From: Cellvibrionales bacterium UBA5860
Lineage (GTDB): Bacteria > Pseudomonadota > Gammaproteobacteria > Pseudomonadales > Porticoccaceae
NCBI GenBank assembly: GCA_002431545.1
Contig: DJFY01000098.1
Location: 1-40,526 of the forward strand
Length of the DNA: 40,526 nucleotides
Direction of reading: 5' to 3'
Within the stretch, counting starts at the first letter, position 1; each line of letters starts with the position of its first letter. The translations under genes were made by a program, and so were the position numbers. Below the pieces are notes generated by a model. The model ran no database searches and had not been told where the DNA came from. It worked only from the letters and a program-made list of their open reading frames with translations. This document shows positions 17,051 through 24,732 of the stretch, piece by piece.

Positions 17051-17677
17051 GTGACAGGAGTCGGTTACGACAAAAGCGATGTGCAGGTTATCGATCAAAA
17101 AGCCGTGTATCAGGGTTTTTTTTCGATGCAGAAGCTGCATTTGCGACATCGGTTGCACGAGGGCGGCTGGAGCCCCGTGTATACTCGTGAATTATTCGTT
17201 CGCGGCGCCTGTGTAGGTGTATTGCTTTACGATCCATCAAACCAGCTCGTCGGTTTGGTGGAGCAATTCCGGGTGGGTGCCCTGGAGAGCGAGCAGTCGC
17301 CGTGGTTAATGGAAGTGGTCGCCGGTGTGGTTGAGCTTGGTGAATCGCCCGATACCGTCGCCCGTCGTGAACTGGTCGAGGAAGCAGGTATCGACAATGT
17401 TAACCTGATTCCAATCTGCGACTATCTGGTGAGTCCCGGCGGCAGCGATGAGCGCATGTCGCTCTGGTGCGGGCTTACCGACCTGCGTGAACGCAGCGGC
17501 TTTTTTGGACTGGAAACTGAGCACGAAGACATTTGTCTGCATGTGTTAAATGAACAGGAAGCCTTCAGCGCGCTCGCAGAGGGCCGGTGCAACAACTCGG
17601 CGGCGATTATCGGTTTGCAGTGGCTGCAATTAAACCGCGAGCGTCTTCAGGAAGAGTTTTGCGACGCTACAGTTTGA
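17051..17677 (+). CDS. nudF: ADP-ribose pyrophosphatase (Nudix hydrolase)
   Basis: NudF hydrolyses ADP-ribose to AMP and ribose 5-phosphate, removing a reactive NAD breakdown product. The 208-residue protein matches E. coli NudF (209). A complete Nudix box G-x5-E-x7-REUxEExGU is seen, starting at GVVELGESP and ending RELVEEAGI, with the metal-binding glutamates present. EVVAGVVELGE and the downstream PGGSDERMSLW are typical of the ADPRase subgroup. The start is GTG 17051; the only clear alternative is an internal ATG downstream of a run of eight T (17116-17123). It heads the plus-strand series nudF, yqiB, cpdA, the same order as in E. coli. Confidence 0.95.
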   Translation: MTGVGYDKSDVQVIDQKAVYQGFFSMQKLHLRHRLHEGGWSPVYTRELFVRGACVGVLLYDPSNQLVGLVEQFRVGALESEQSPWLMEVVAGVVELGESPDTVARRELVEEAGIDNVNLIPICDYLVSPGGSDERMSLWCGLTDLRERSGFFGLETEHEDICLHVLNEQEAFSALAEGRCNNSAAIIGLQWLQLNRERLQEEFCDATV

Positions 17678-17697
17678 ACCAGATGGCAAAAATCAGG

Positions 17698-17714
17698 TTT
17701 TATCATTGATAAAA
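17698..17714. promoter_or_regulatory. Perfect 17-base palindrome upstream of yqiB
   Basis: TTTTATCATTGATAAAA is a perfect inverted repeat (8+1+8) ending 17 bases before the yqiB start, in an AT-rich gap between nudF and yqiB. It could be an operator or a short RNA hairpin near the ribosome-binding site. No known binding motif is recognised. Confidence 0.3.
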
Positions 17715-17731
17715 ATATTCAGGATAGTAAT

Positions 17732-18232
17732 TTGGGATACCGAGTCGATCTGAAAGGTTTCATGGCGCGTTGCGAGGCGAACTACTGGCGCCTGCAGCGG
17801 GTGTTTCCCGCGATGGATCGGGAACAAAGCCGTTGTGTCGGTATTGCCGCACAGGGGCGAGCGAATGCGGCTGTAAACGTTGTTATAGAAGTCACAGAAC
17901 GAACACCGTATACAACTTTGTTGTTTATTCGTGAAGAAAGAGCCGGGTCCAATGAGATCAAGCCAAGTACAAACAAAGCGAGCGCCATGTTGTGGGCGCA
18001 AATGCCAAGTCTCAAAGTGCGTCTGTATCACGACGCCAAACTGGCCGAAGTGACGGCGTTTGAAAATGCCCGGTGTGTCAGACCCAAGAATGTCTATCCC
18101 AACAACAAAATGGTCCAGCGCGACGAAAAGGCGCAGTGGAACCGCTTTCTCGAAGAGTGGTTGTCACTGTGCATCGAACACGGATATGTTGCTAAGCGCC
18201 CGGCAGAGACATTCGACACCGTCGAAGATTGA
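17732..18232 (+). CDS. yqiB: DUF1249 family protein (YqiB-like)
   Basis: This 166-residue soluble protein of unknown function matches E. coli YqiB along its length. Shared landmarks are RYTTL-like TPYTTLLFI, the block MPSLKVRLYHDAKLAEV, and YPNNKMVQRDEKAQWNRFLEEWL. It lies between nudF and cpdA, as in E. coli, a conserved arrangement that suggests but does not show a functional link. The start is TTG 17732, with AGGAT about 6 bases upstream; an ATG 10 codons further in (17762) would remove a stretch that aligns with the YqiB N-terminus, so it is less likely. Confidence 0.9.
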   Translation: MGYRVDLKGFMARCEANYWRLQRVFPAMDREQSRCVGIAAQGRANAAVNVVIEVTERTPYTTLLFIREERAGSNEIKPSTNKASAMLWAQMPSLKVRLYHDAKLAEVTAFENARCVRPKNVYPNNKMVQRDEKAQWNRFLEEWLSLCIEHGYVAKRPAETFDTVED

Positions 18233-18293
18233 ATGGTCGCGGTCAGTTGGCATTTCGCCGACGGGCCGATTGCTGCCGGGCAAGGCTTAGTTC

Positions 18294-19085
18294 GTGGCAC
18301 AGCAGCACATGCGGCGTATTGTCCAGATTACCGACCTGCATCTCGGGAATGACCGGGGGTTCGAACTGGCGGGTATCCGCACCTACGAAACCTTCCGTCG
18401 GGTTCTTGCTCATATCACCCAGCTCGACACGCCGCCTGAGCTTCTCATGGTGACCGGAGATATAGCCGCCGAAGGCAGTGCCCGGGCTTATCGGCTCTTT
18501 GAGGAACAGGTACGGTTTGCCCAAATTCCTTTTGCCTGGCTGCCCGGCAATCACGATGATTTTGAGCTCATGCAACGCAGCGTTTCCGCCGCGCCCTACT
18601 GGCCCTTGCTGGAGATCGGCGACTGGCGCGTGATTTCCCTCAATTCTGCGGTTGCGGGCAGTGCCGGCGGCAGACTGGGCGCGGGGGAGTTGGAATTTCT
18701 CGGGAAAACGCTACGCCAGGAAAACCAGCATCCGACGATTGTTTTTTTACATCACTCCCCGGTAAGTGTCGGCAGCAAGTGGCTGGATCAGCAGGCCATC
18801 GATAATGCTCAGGCGTTTGCCGACATTCTGCAGGACACGGGAAATGTCCGCGGGGTGTTCTGTGGGCACGTGCACCAGCAGTTTTCCGCAGCCTGGGCAG
18901 GTACCCGGGTTTACGCGACGCCTTCCACTTGTTTTCAATTCGCCGCAGGGCATGACAGCTTTGCTATGAGCGATGATTGTCCGGCTTACCGCTGGCTGGA
19001 CCTGTATCCGGACGGCACGTTGCAAACCGGTGTGTACCACCTGGAAATGGCGCATCAGGTGAATCACGAGATGGCCGGTTATTGA
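18294..19085 (+). CDS. cpdA: 3',5'-cyclic-AMP phosphodiesterase
   Basis: CpdA hydrolyses cAMP and so lowers cAMP-CRP (Vfr) signalling. The 263-residue protein is a class III calcineurin-like phosphoesterase with all metal-binding motifs: DLH (D14, H16), VTGD, PGNHDD, HHSP and GHVHQQF. The start is GTG 18294, preceded by AAGG at about 9 bases; an ATG five codons later lacks a Shine-Dalgarno. In Pseudomonas cAMP controls type IV pilus genes, so the enzyme may connect indirectly with the pil genes in this window, but that is inference. Confidence 0.95.
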   Translation: MAQQHMRRIVQITDLHLGNDRGFELAGIRTYETFRRVLAHITQLDTPPELLMVTGDIAAEGSARAYRLFEEQVRFAQIPFAWLPGNHDDFELMQRSVSAAPYWPLLEIGDWRVISLNSAVAGSAGGRLGAGELEFLGKTLRQENQHPTIVFLHHSPVSVGSKWLDQQAIDNAQAFADILQDTGNVRGVFCGHVHQQFSAAWAGTRVYATPSTCFQFAAGHDSFAMSDDCPAYRWLDLYPDGTLQTGVYHLEMAHQVNHEMAGY

Positions 19086-19102
19086 CCGGCTAGCCAGCAG
19101 GT

Positions 19103-19142
19103 GGCCGCGACTGCGGCCGGTTGGCCGGGGAGCTTGGTTTTT
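19103..19142 (+). terminator. Weak candidate terminator after cpdA
   Basis: Eighteen bases after the cpdA stop, GGCCGC-GACT-GCGGCC can form a 6-bp GC stem (19103-19118), and the overlapping CGGCC-GGTT-GGCCG (19114-19127) a competing one. A run of five T follows only at 19138-19142, about 10 bases after the second stem, so this is not a canonical intrinsic terminator. Confidence 0.3.
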
Positions 19143-19214
19143 CGGTGGCGCCTCAGAAATCGACAAGTCTGTCTGACATTCATACGCTAAGCTTTCTTCC
19201 AGGCGCGCTGGCGG

Positions 19215-19220
19215 TATAAT
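19215..19220 (+). promoter_or_regulatory. Candidate -10 box for yqiA-parE
   Basis: A perfect TATAAT lies 47 bases before the yqiA GTG in the 182-base gap after cpdA. The -35 position (TTTCTT at 16-base spacing) is poor. It is the best promoter candidate for yqiA and parE. Confidence 0.45.
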
Positions 19221-19267
19221 CGTGACTCGCTTGCCAAATTGTCGGTCTACCGCGGTTTTTTATTGTC

Positions 19268-19840
19268 GTGACGGCGCTTTTATACATACACGGATTCAAT
19301 AGTTCTCCAGAATCTCACAAAGCGTTGCTCACTAAAAACTGGCTCGCAACTGCGGGACGCCAACTAGAGTTCATTTGCCCCTTCTTGAGCCCTTTCCCCG
19401 ATAAAGCGATGGCACAACTGGAGTCGCTGGTGCAGGCCCATGCTCCAACAGGGCTGGTGGGAAGCTCAATGGGCGGGTTTTACGCGACCTGGCTGGCGGA
19501 GAAATACCGTTGCCGCGCCGTACTGGTAAACCCCGCTGTGCGTCCCTGGCTCGGGCGGGATTATTTGCTGGGAGAACAGGCCAATTATCACACTGGTGAA
19601 GTTCACCTGATTGAACAGCGCCACCTCGATCAACTACAGGCGTATGACGTCGCGAATCTATCGGTGCCGGATTCTTTTATGGTGTTGGTTCAGGAAGGTG
19701 ATGAAGTGCTCGATTACCGAATGGCGGTGGCAAAGTATGCGGCGTGTCGACTGATCGTAGAGCCGGAGGGGGACCACGGTTTTCAGGGTTACGAGCGTTA
19801 CTTGCCGGCGATCGTCGATTTTCTTACAGCAGCACGCTGA
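19268..19840 (+). CDS. yqiA: YqiA/YcfP family alpha/beta-fold esterase
   Basis: YqiA is a small alpha/beta hydrolase with esterase activity on short acyl-CoA and ester substrates in E. coli. This 190-residue protein begins LLYIHGFNSSPESHKA, as in the family. The nucleophile is S67 in GSSMGGFYA; the acid and histidine are probably D in QEGDEVLDY and H in EGDHGFQGYE. The GTG start is taken because the N-terminus then matches the family exactly. parE follows 28 bases downstream; yqiA-parE adjacency is widely conserved in gammaproteobacteria. Confidence 0.94.
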   Translation: MTALLYIHGFNSSPESHKALLTKNWLATAGRQLEFICPFLSPFPDKAMAQLESLVQAHAPTGLVGSSMGGFYATWLAEKYRCRAVLVNPAVRPWLGRDYLLGEQANYHTGEVHLIEQRHLDQLQAYDVANLSVPDSFMVLVQEGDEVLDYRMAVAKYAACRLIVEPEGDHGFQGYERYLPAIVDFLTAAR

Positions 19841-19868
19841 CCTTACGGGAGTGTAGTAACAGCAGCAT

Positions 19869-21755
19869 ATGGCAGAGTACAACGCGGAAGATATAGAAGT
19901 TCTGACGGGGCTCGATCCGGTGCGGAAGCGCCCCGGCATGTATACCGATACCTCGCGGCCAAACCACCTGGCGCAGGAGGTTATCGACAACAGTGTCGAT
20001 GAAGCGCTGGCGGGATTCGCTAAAAAAGTATCCGTGAGACTGCATCGGGACGGTTCGATTACCGTGGCGGACGACGGTCGCGGCATGCCGGTCGACGTGC
20101 ACCCCGAGCAGGGTGTGCCCGGTGTCGAGGTCATTCTCGGCACACTGCACGCGGGCGGCAAATTCAATAACCGTAATTACCAGTTTTCCGGCGGTCTGCA
20201 CGGTGTCGGTGTGTCTGTTGTCAATGCCTTGTCAAAGTCACTTGAAGTCACTATTCGTCGCGGTGGTCAGGTTTGGCAGATGGCCTTCGCCGGCGGTGAA
20301 AAAACCAGCGACCTCGCAGCGGTAGACACTTGCGGTAAACGCAATACGGGTACAGAGCTGCGCTTCCTGCCGGACGCTCAATACTTTGATAGCGTGAAGT
20401 TTTCCGTGTCCCGGCTGAAACACGTGCTGCGCGCCAAGGCCGTGCTGTGTGCCGGACTCGAGGTGAGTTTCGAGGATGAGTCCAGTGGCGAGCAGGAAAC
20501 ATGGTGTTATGAAGATGGTTTGCCCGACTACCTGGCCAGTGCCACTCAGGGTTGGGACGTCCTGCCCGAAGCGCCATTTACCGGCCATCGTGCGGCGGAA
20601 ACCGAAGCCGTGGACTGGGCAGTTCAGTGGTTGCCCGAGGGGGGCGAACTCACCCAGGAAAGTTATGTCAATCTGATCCCGACGGCCCAGGGTGGCACCC
20701 ACGTCAATGGCTTTCGCACCGGCCTGCTCGAGGCGATCAGGGAGTTTTGCGAGTTCCGGAAATTATTGCCGCGCGGCGTCAAACTGGCGCCGGACGATAT
20801 CTGGGACAAGTGTTGCTTCGTGCTTTCCTCCAAGCTGGCAGATCCCCAGTTTTCCGGGCAGACCAAGGAGCGCCTGTCGTCTCGCGAAGCAGCGCCCTTT
20901 GTTTCCGGTGTCGTTAAGGACGCATTCAGTTTGTGGTTGAATCAGCACACCGAGGACGCCGAAAAGCTGGCCGAGCTTTGTATCAGCAATGCCCAGCGTC
21001 GCATGCGGTCGAGTAAAAAGGTCGCGCGCAAGAAGATCACGGCTGGCCCGGCCTTGCCGGGTAAGCTCGCGGACTGCTCATCTGACGATCCCGCCGAATC
21101 CGAATTGTTTCTGGTCGAAGGCGATTCTGCTGGTGGCTCGGCCAAGCAGGCGCGCAGCAGGGAGTTCCAGGCCATCATGCCCCTGCGCGGGAAAATTCTT
21201 AACACCTGGGAAGTCGACAGCCAGGACATTCTCGCGTCGCAGGAAGTACACGACATCTCCATCGCCCTCGGCATCGAGCCGGGCAGTGACGATCTGAGCG
21301 GGCTGCGTTACCACAAAGTCTGCATCCTCGCGGACGCGGATTCCGATGGCGCCCATATCGCGACTCTGATCTGCGCGCTGTTTGTGCGACATTTCCAGGC
21401 GCTGGTTGCCGCGGGCCACGTCTACGTAGCGATGCCGCCCCTGTTTCGTATCGATGTGGGCAAGGAGGTGTTTTACGCCCTCGACGAGTATGAGCGACAG
21501 GGTGTGCTGGATCGCATCGAGGCTGAAAAGCTGACCGGTAAAATTCAGGTGACGCGCTTTAAAGGCCTGGGTGAAATGAACCCCATGCAGTTGCGGGAAA
21601 CGACCATGGCGCCGGACACGCGGCGTCTGGTGCGCCTGACTTGCGTTGCCGGCGATGACACGCATCAGGTGCTCGATATGTTGCTGGCCAAGAAGCGGGC
21701 AGCAGATCGCAAGCACTGGCTGGAAGCCAAGGGTAATCTTGCGGAACTGGTCTGA
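19869..21755 (+). CDS. parE: DNA topoisomerase IV subunit B
   Basis: ParE is the ATPase subunit of topoisomerase IV, which with ParC unlinks daughter chromosomes. The 628-residue length matches E. coli (630), so this is ParE rather than the longer GyrB. Visible are the GHKL ATPase motifs (EVIDNSVDEA, DDGRGMPVD, GGLHGVGVSVVNAL) and the Toprim domain with EGDSAGGSAKQ, PLRGKILN and the metal-binding DADSDGAHI. The C-terminus has the QMNPxQLxETTM-type segment (GEMNPMQLRETTM). parC is not in the window. hemW converges with a 48-base gap. Confidence 0.98.
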   Translation: MAEYNAEDIEVLTGLDPVRKRPGMYTDTSRPNHLAQEVIDNSVDEALAGFAKKVSVRLHRDGSITVADDGRGMPVDVHPEQGVPGVEVILGTLHAGGKFNNRNYQFSGGLHGVGVSVVNALSKSLEVTIRRGGQVWQMAFAGGEKTSDLAAVDTCGKRNTGTELRFLPDAQYFDSVKFSVSRLKHVLRAKAVLCAGLEVSFEDESSGEQETWCYEDGLPDYLASATQGWDVLPEAPFTGHRAAETEAVDWAVQWLPEGGELTQESYVNLIPTAQGGTHVNGFRTGLLEAIREFCEFRKLLPRGVKLAPDDIWDKCCFVLSSKLADPQFSGQTKERLSSREAAPFVSGVVKDAFSLWLNQHTEDAEKLAELCISNAQRRMRSSKKVARKKITAGPALPGKLADCSSDDPAESELFLVEGDSAGGSAKQARSREFQAIMPLRGKILNTWEVDSQDILASQEVHDISIALGIEPGSDDLSGLRYHKVCILADADSDGAHIATLICALFVRHFQALVAAGHVYVAMPPLFRIDVGKEVFYALDEYERQGVLDRIEAEKLTGKIQVTRFKGLGEMNPMQLRETTMAPDTRRLVRLTCVAGDDTHQVLDMLLAKKRAADRKHWLEAKGNLAELV

Positions 21756-21803
21756 CGCGGCAGCTCGTGTGAACAGGCCCTAGGTTTTCGCCTTTCGCGG
21801 TAT

Positions 21804-22964
21804 TCAGAAGCGAGCGATCACTTCGTTGAGCAGGCTTAGGCCGCGCGGTGTGGGTTTCAATGTGGTGCCGGCTGCAGCGACCAGGCCCAGGTCGACGAGT
21901 TGCTGCCAGGTGGCCTCGACGCGTGAAAAAGACAGGCCCGTGCGCTGCGAAAAGTGCGCCTTGGGCACGCCCTCGCATAGGCGCAGAGCGTTCATAAAGT
22001 ATTCCACGGGAAGTTCGTCCGCTTGCAGAATCCGGATTTTGGTCAAGGCGCTGGTGAGAGATTTCATATACGCTTCTGGCTGGCGCGTTTTAGCGGTGCG
22101 TATAATCCGCTGTTGCGGGCCGAGCGTGATTTTCCCGTGAGCGCCCGCGCCGATCCCCAGGTAGTCGCCAAACTGCCAGTAGTTCAGGTTGTGCTCTCCC
22201 AGTCGAGCATCCCTGGCAAAAGCGGAAATTTCGTAGCGCGTAAAACCGGCTTCGCGCAGTGCAGCGAGCCCGGTCGCCGTTATGTCCAATAAGGTGTCCT
22301 CGTTGGGTAACTGGGGCGGCCTTGAATAGAATGCGGTGTTGGGCTCGATGGTGAGTTCATACCAGGACAGGTGGCTCGGTGAGCAAGCCAGCGCCTGTTC
22401 GATATCCGCCCGCGCCTGTGCCGGCGATTGGCCGGGCAGGCCGTACATCAAATCTATATTGTAATTATTGAAGCCGGCATCCCGGACTTGATCCAGCGCT
22501 CGTCTGGCCGCGGCGCTATCGTGTACACGGCCGAGCGTTGCCAAATGAGAGTCGTCAAAGCTTTGTACGCCAATCGACAGCCTGTTGATGCCGGCGGCGA
22601 GAAAGTCCGGAAACCTGCTGTGGTCAAGGGTGCCGGGATTAGCTTCCAGCGTGATTTCCGGTGTCTCGACAAAACCGATTTGCCTTTCCGCCGCGTCGAG
22701 AATGCGCGCAATGGCAGCGGCGGAAAAAAGGCTCGGTGTGCCGCCGCCGAAAAATACCGACTGCAATTTTCGGTGCTGGGCCATCGGCGCATCGTGCGCG
22801 AGATCTGCCAGTAGTGCAGTGATATAAGCTGCTTCGGGCAAATCGGATGCTCGGTCAATGGCGTGGGAGTTAAAATCGCAATAGGGGCACTTTTTTACGC
22901 ACCAGGGCAGGTGCACATAGAGCGCCAGTGGTGGCAGTTCTAGCGCGGAGGTACTGTCAGCCAA
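21804..22964 (-). CDS. hemW: HemW, radical SAM heme chaperone (coproporphyrinogen oxidase-like)
   Basis: HemW resembles the anaerobic coproporphyrinogen III oxidase HemN but acts as a heme-binding chaperone that delivers heme to membrane enzymes. The 386-residue protein carries the radical-SAM cluster motif CVKKCPYC (C22, C26, C29), GGGTPS and EANPGT for SAM binding, and HNLNYWQFGDYLGIGAGAHG, typical of HemW. It lacks the N-terminal extension of HemN. The start is TTG 22964, 12 bases after the rdgB stop; the Shine-Dalgarno is weak. rdgB-hemW adjacency is usual in gammaproteobacteria. Confidence 0.94.
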   Translation of the reverse strand: MADSTSALELPPLALYVHLPWCVKKCPYCDFNSHAIDRASDLPEAAYITALLADLAHDAPMAQHRKLQSVFFGGGTPSLFSAAAIARILDAAERQIGFVETPEITLEANPGTLDHSRFPDFLAAGINRLSIGVQSFDDSHLATLGRVHDSAAARRALDQVRDAGFNNYNIDLMYGLPGQSPAQARADIEQALACSPSHLSWYELTIEPNTAFYSRPPQLPNEDTLLDITATGLAALREAGFTRYEISAFARDARLGEHNLNYWQFGDYLGIGAGAHGKITLGPQQRIIRTAKTRQPEAYMKSLTSALTKIRILQADELPVEYFMNALRLCEGVPKAHFSQRTGLSFSRVEATWQQLVDLGLVAAAGTTLKPTPRGLSLLNEVIARF

Positions 22965-22976
22965 CGTCCGGCCCGG

Positions 22977-23570
22977 TCAGCCGAGTATCTGCTGCAGGAG
23001 TTCCTGCATTGCGCGGGCGCGGTGGCTAAGGCGGTTTTTCTCCGGGGCCGGGAGTTCGGCCGCGGTGCAATCGAGTTCCGGAATAAAGAACAGGGGATCA
23101 TAGCCAAAGCCCTGATCACCAAGGGGTTCGGTAAGAATGCGGCCCTCCCAGGTGCCCTGGCAGATGATTGGTGTCGGATCCTGCGGGTGGCGTAGATAGA
23201 CCAGCACACACTGAAAGCGCGCACTGCGTTGCTCTGCAGGTACGCCCTGGAGCAACTCCAGCAGACGGCGGTTATTTTTCGTGTCGTCTGCGCCTTCGCC
23301 GGCAAAGCGTGCGGAATAAATGCCGGGGGCGCCGTTGAGGAAATCCACTTCCAGACCTGAATCGTCGGCCAGTGCGGGCAGCTCAGCATAGCGGCAGGCA
23401 TGACGTGCCTTGATGATGGCGTTTTCAACAAAGCTCAGCCCGGTCTCCTCCACCGGTTGGATATTAAACTGGTTCTGACTGACGATATGAATATCCCGCC
23501 CTTCGAGGAGTTGACGAAACTCCTCGAGTTTGCCGTCGTTGCCGCTGGCTAATACGAATCTGGAGGTCAT
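22977..23570 (-). CDS. rdgB: dITP/XTP pyrophosphatase
   Basis: RdgB hydrolyses dITP, XTP and other non-canonical purine nucleoside triphosphates to monophosphates, keeping them out of DNA. The 197 residues match E. coli RdgB exactly in length. Conserved segments are LASGNDGKLEEF, the catalytic DDSGLEVDFLNGAPGIYSAR, and GFGYDPLFFIPE. It is part of the minus-strand run with the DUF4426 gene 21 bases upstream and hemW 12 bases downstream. Confidence 0.97.
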   Translation of the reverse strand: MTSRFVLASGNDGKLEEFRQLLEGRDIHIVSQNQFNIQPVEETGLSFVENAIIKARHACRYAELPALADDSGLEVDFLNGAPGIYSARFAGEGADDTKNNRRLLELLQGVPAEQRSARFQCVLVYLRHPQDPTPIICQGTWEGRILTEPLGDQGFGYDPLFFIPELDCTAAELPAPEKNRLSHRARAMQELLQQILG

Positions 23571-23591
23571 GCCGGTGAATGCTCTGTGGAT

Positions 23592-24122
23592 TTACAGGTC
23601 ACGATAGAACGTCTGGCGAAACCGAAAGCCTTGTGGCGCCGCATCAGGGTGGTGGCGTACTGCGATATCAAAAGTCAAGACCTCTTCGTGATCGAAGCGG
23701 AACGGCGCCAGATAATAAGTGGCTCGACCCTCGCTTATTTCGACAAACTCCAACGTCTGGCGTTGGCCCAGCAGGTTGGTCACGGAGCCGGTGACCAGGG
23801 CCGGTTTACCGCCAGTCCGTGCAGACTGATCCGTGGGCACGACCGCGATATTCAAAAGAGCCCGGTTTTTGCTCCGAGTCAGGCCCAGTTTTGTGGCGAT
23901 TTCAGGGCTGATCAGGCTGCTGTTAAACGCGCTGTAATGCACGACAAAACCGTCAAAGTGTTTTTCCGAACGCTCGTCAGACGCCGCCATGGCCAGTGCG
24001 TGCCAGCCCGTCAGCAAGGTGATCAGCAGCATTAACTGTAGGGTCGGAGAGCGTCGCGGTTTGACAGGGTGCCTGAACCAGATTGCGCGCGGTAGAACTC
24101 TTGGGGTCTGATGCTCAATCAT
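23592..24122 (-). CDS. DUF4426 domain-containing exported protein
   Basis: The product is 176 residues with a signal peptide: a long basic n-region, the hydrophobic LQLMLLITLLTGWHALAMA and a probable cleavage before ASDERSEKHF. The mature part (FDGFVVHYSAFNSSLISPEIA, later FEFVEISEGRATYYLAPFRF-like) matches the DUF4426 family of unknown function, which habitually lies between metW and rdgB in Pseudomonas relatives. The ATG 24122 overlaps the metW stop by 8 bases (ATGATTGA), so translation is probably coupled; an internal ATG at codon 31 would give a shorter, more ordinary signal peptide. A periplasmic location is inferred from the signal. Confidence 0.85.
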   Translation of the reverse strand: MIEHQTPRVLPRAIWFRHPVKPRRSPTLQLMLLITLLTGWHALAMAASDERSEKHFDGFVVHYSAFNSSLISPEIATKLGLTRSKNRALLNIAVVPTDQSARTGGKPALVTGSVTNLLGQRQTLEFVEISEGRATYYLAPFRFDHEEVLTFDIAVRHHPDAAPQGFRFRQTFYRDL

Positions 24123-24720
24123 TTTGGGAGTTGCTCAGATGGTAAATAGCGGCTTCGGCGAAAACGTTGGGCCAGGCGCGGCTGAAATAGCGATCCGGAC
24201 GGCGCCCTGTGACGCTTGTGCGATGCATAACCCGAATGTTTTTCTCCCGGCACAACGCCTCGAAATCGCGTACGGTGCAGAAGTGGATATTCGGTGTGTC
24301 ATACCATTGGTAGGGCAATTGCCGAGTGACCGGCATGCGCCCGCGAAGCATCAGGTAACCGCGCGTGCGGATGTTTCCGAAATTGGGAAAGGTAACGATG
24401 CACTCCTTGCCTACCCGCAGCATCTCATCGATCACCCTGTCTGGCCGGCGCAATACCTGAAGCGAATAGGTCATGATGACGGTATCGAAACTCTTGTCCT
24501 TGAAGTTGCGCAGGCCTTCGTTGATATCGTGCTCGATGACGTTGACGCCGCGTTCGATACACGCGGTAATCTGGTCGCTGTCAATTTCCAGGCCATAACC
24601 TTCAACCCGCCGGTTTTCCACCAGGCTATGCAGTAGTGCGCCGTCACCACAGCCGAGGTCGAGCACACGGCTGCCCACGGAGACCCATTGTTGGAGTATG
24701 TCGAGGTCGATTCGTAGCAT
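24115..24720 (-). CDS. metW: Methionine biosynthesis protein MetW
   Basis: MetW is a class I methyltransferase-like protein encoded beside metX and reported to be needed, together with MetX, for the homoserine acylation step in several proteobacteria. The 201-residue protein shows the SAM-binding motif VLDLGCGDGALLHSL, acidic EIDSD after strand two and VTFPNFGNIRTRGYL, which is diagnostic of MetW. It starts 12 bases after the metX stop and overlaps the following DUF4426 gene by 8 bases. Confidence 0.96.
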   Translation of the reverse strand: MLRIDLDILQQWVSVGSRVLDLGCGDGALLHSLVENRRVEGYGLEIDSDQITACIERGVNVIEHDINEGLRNFKDKSFDTVIMTYSLQVLRRPDRVIDEMLRVGKECIVTFPNFGNIRTRGYLMLRGRMPVTRQLPYQWYDTPNIHFCTVRDFEALCREKNIRVMHRTSVTGRRPDRYFSRAWPNVFAEAAIYHLSNSQND

Positions 24721-24732
24721 GGCGGCGTTGGT

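Noticed and set aside
21756..21803. Possible terminator between convergent parE and hemW
   Set aside because: Only the short palindrome CCTAGG and a TTTT are present; no stem of useful length with a following T-run.
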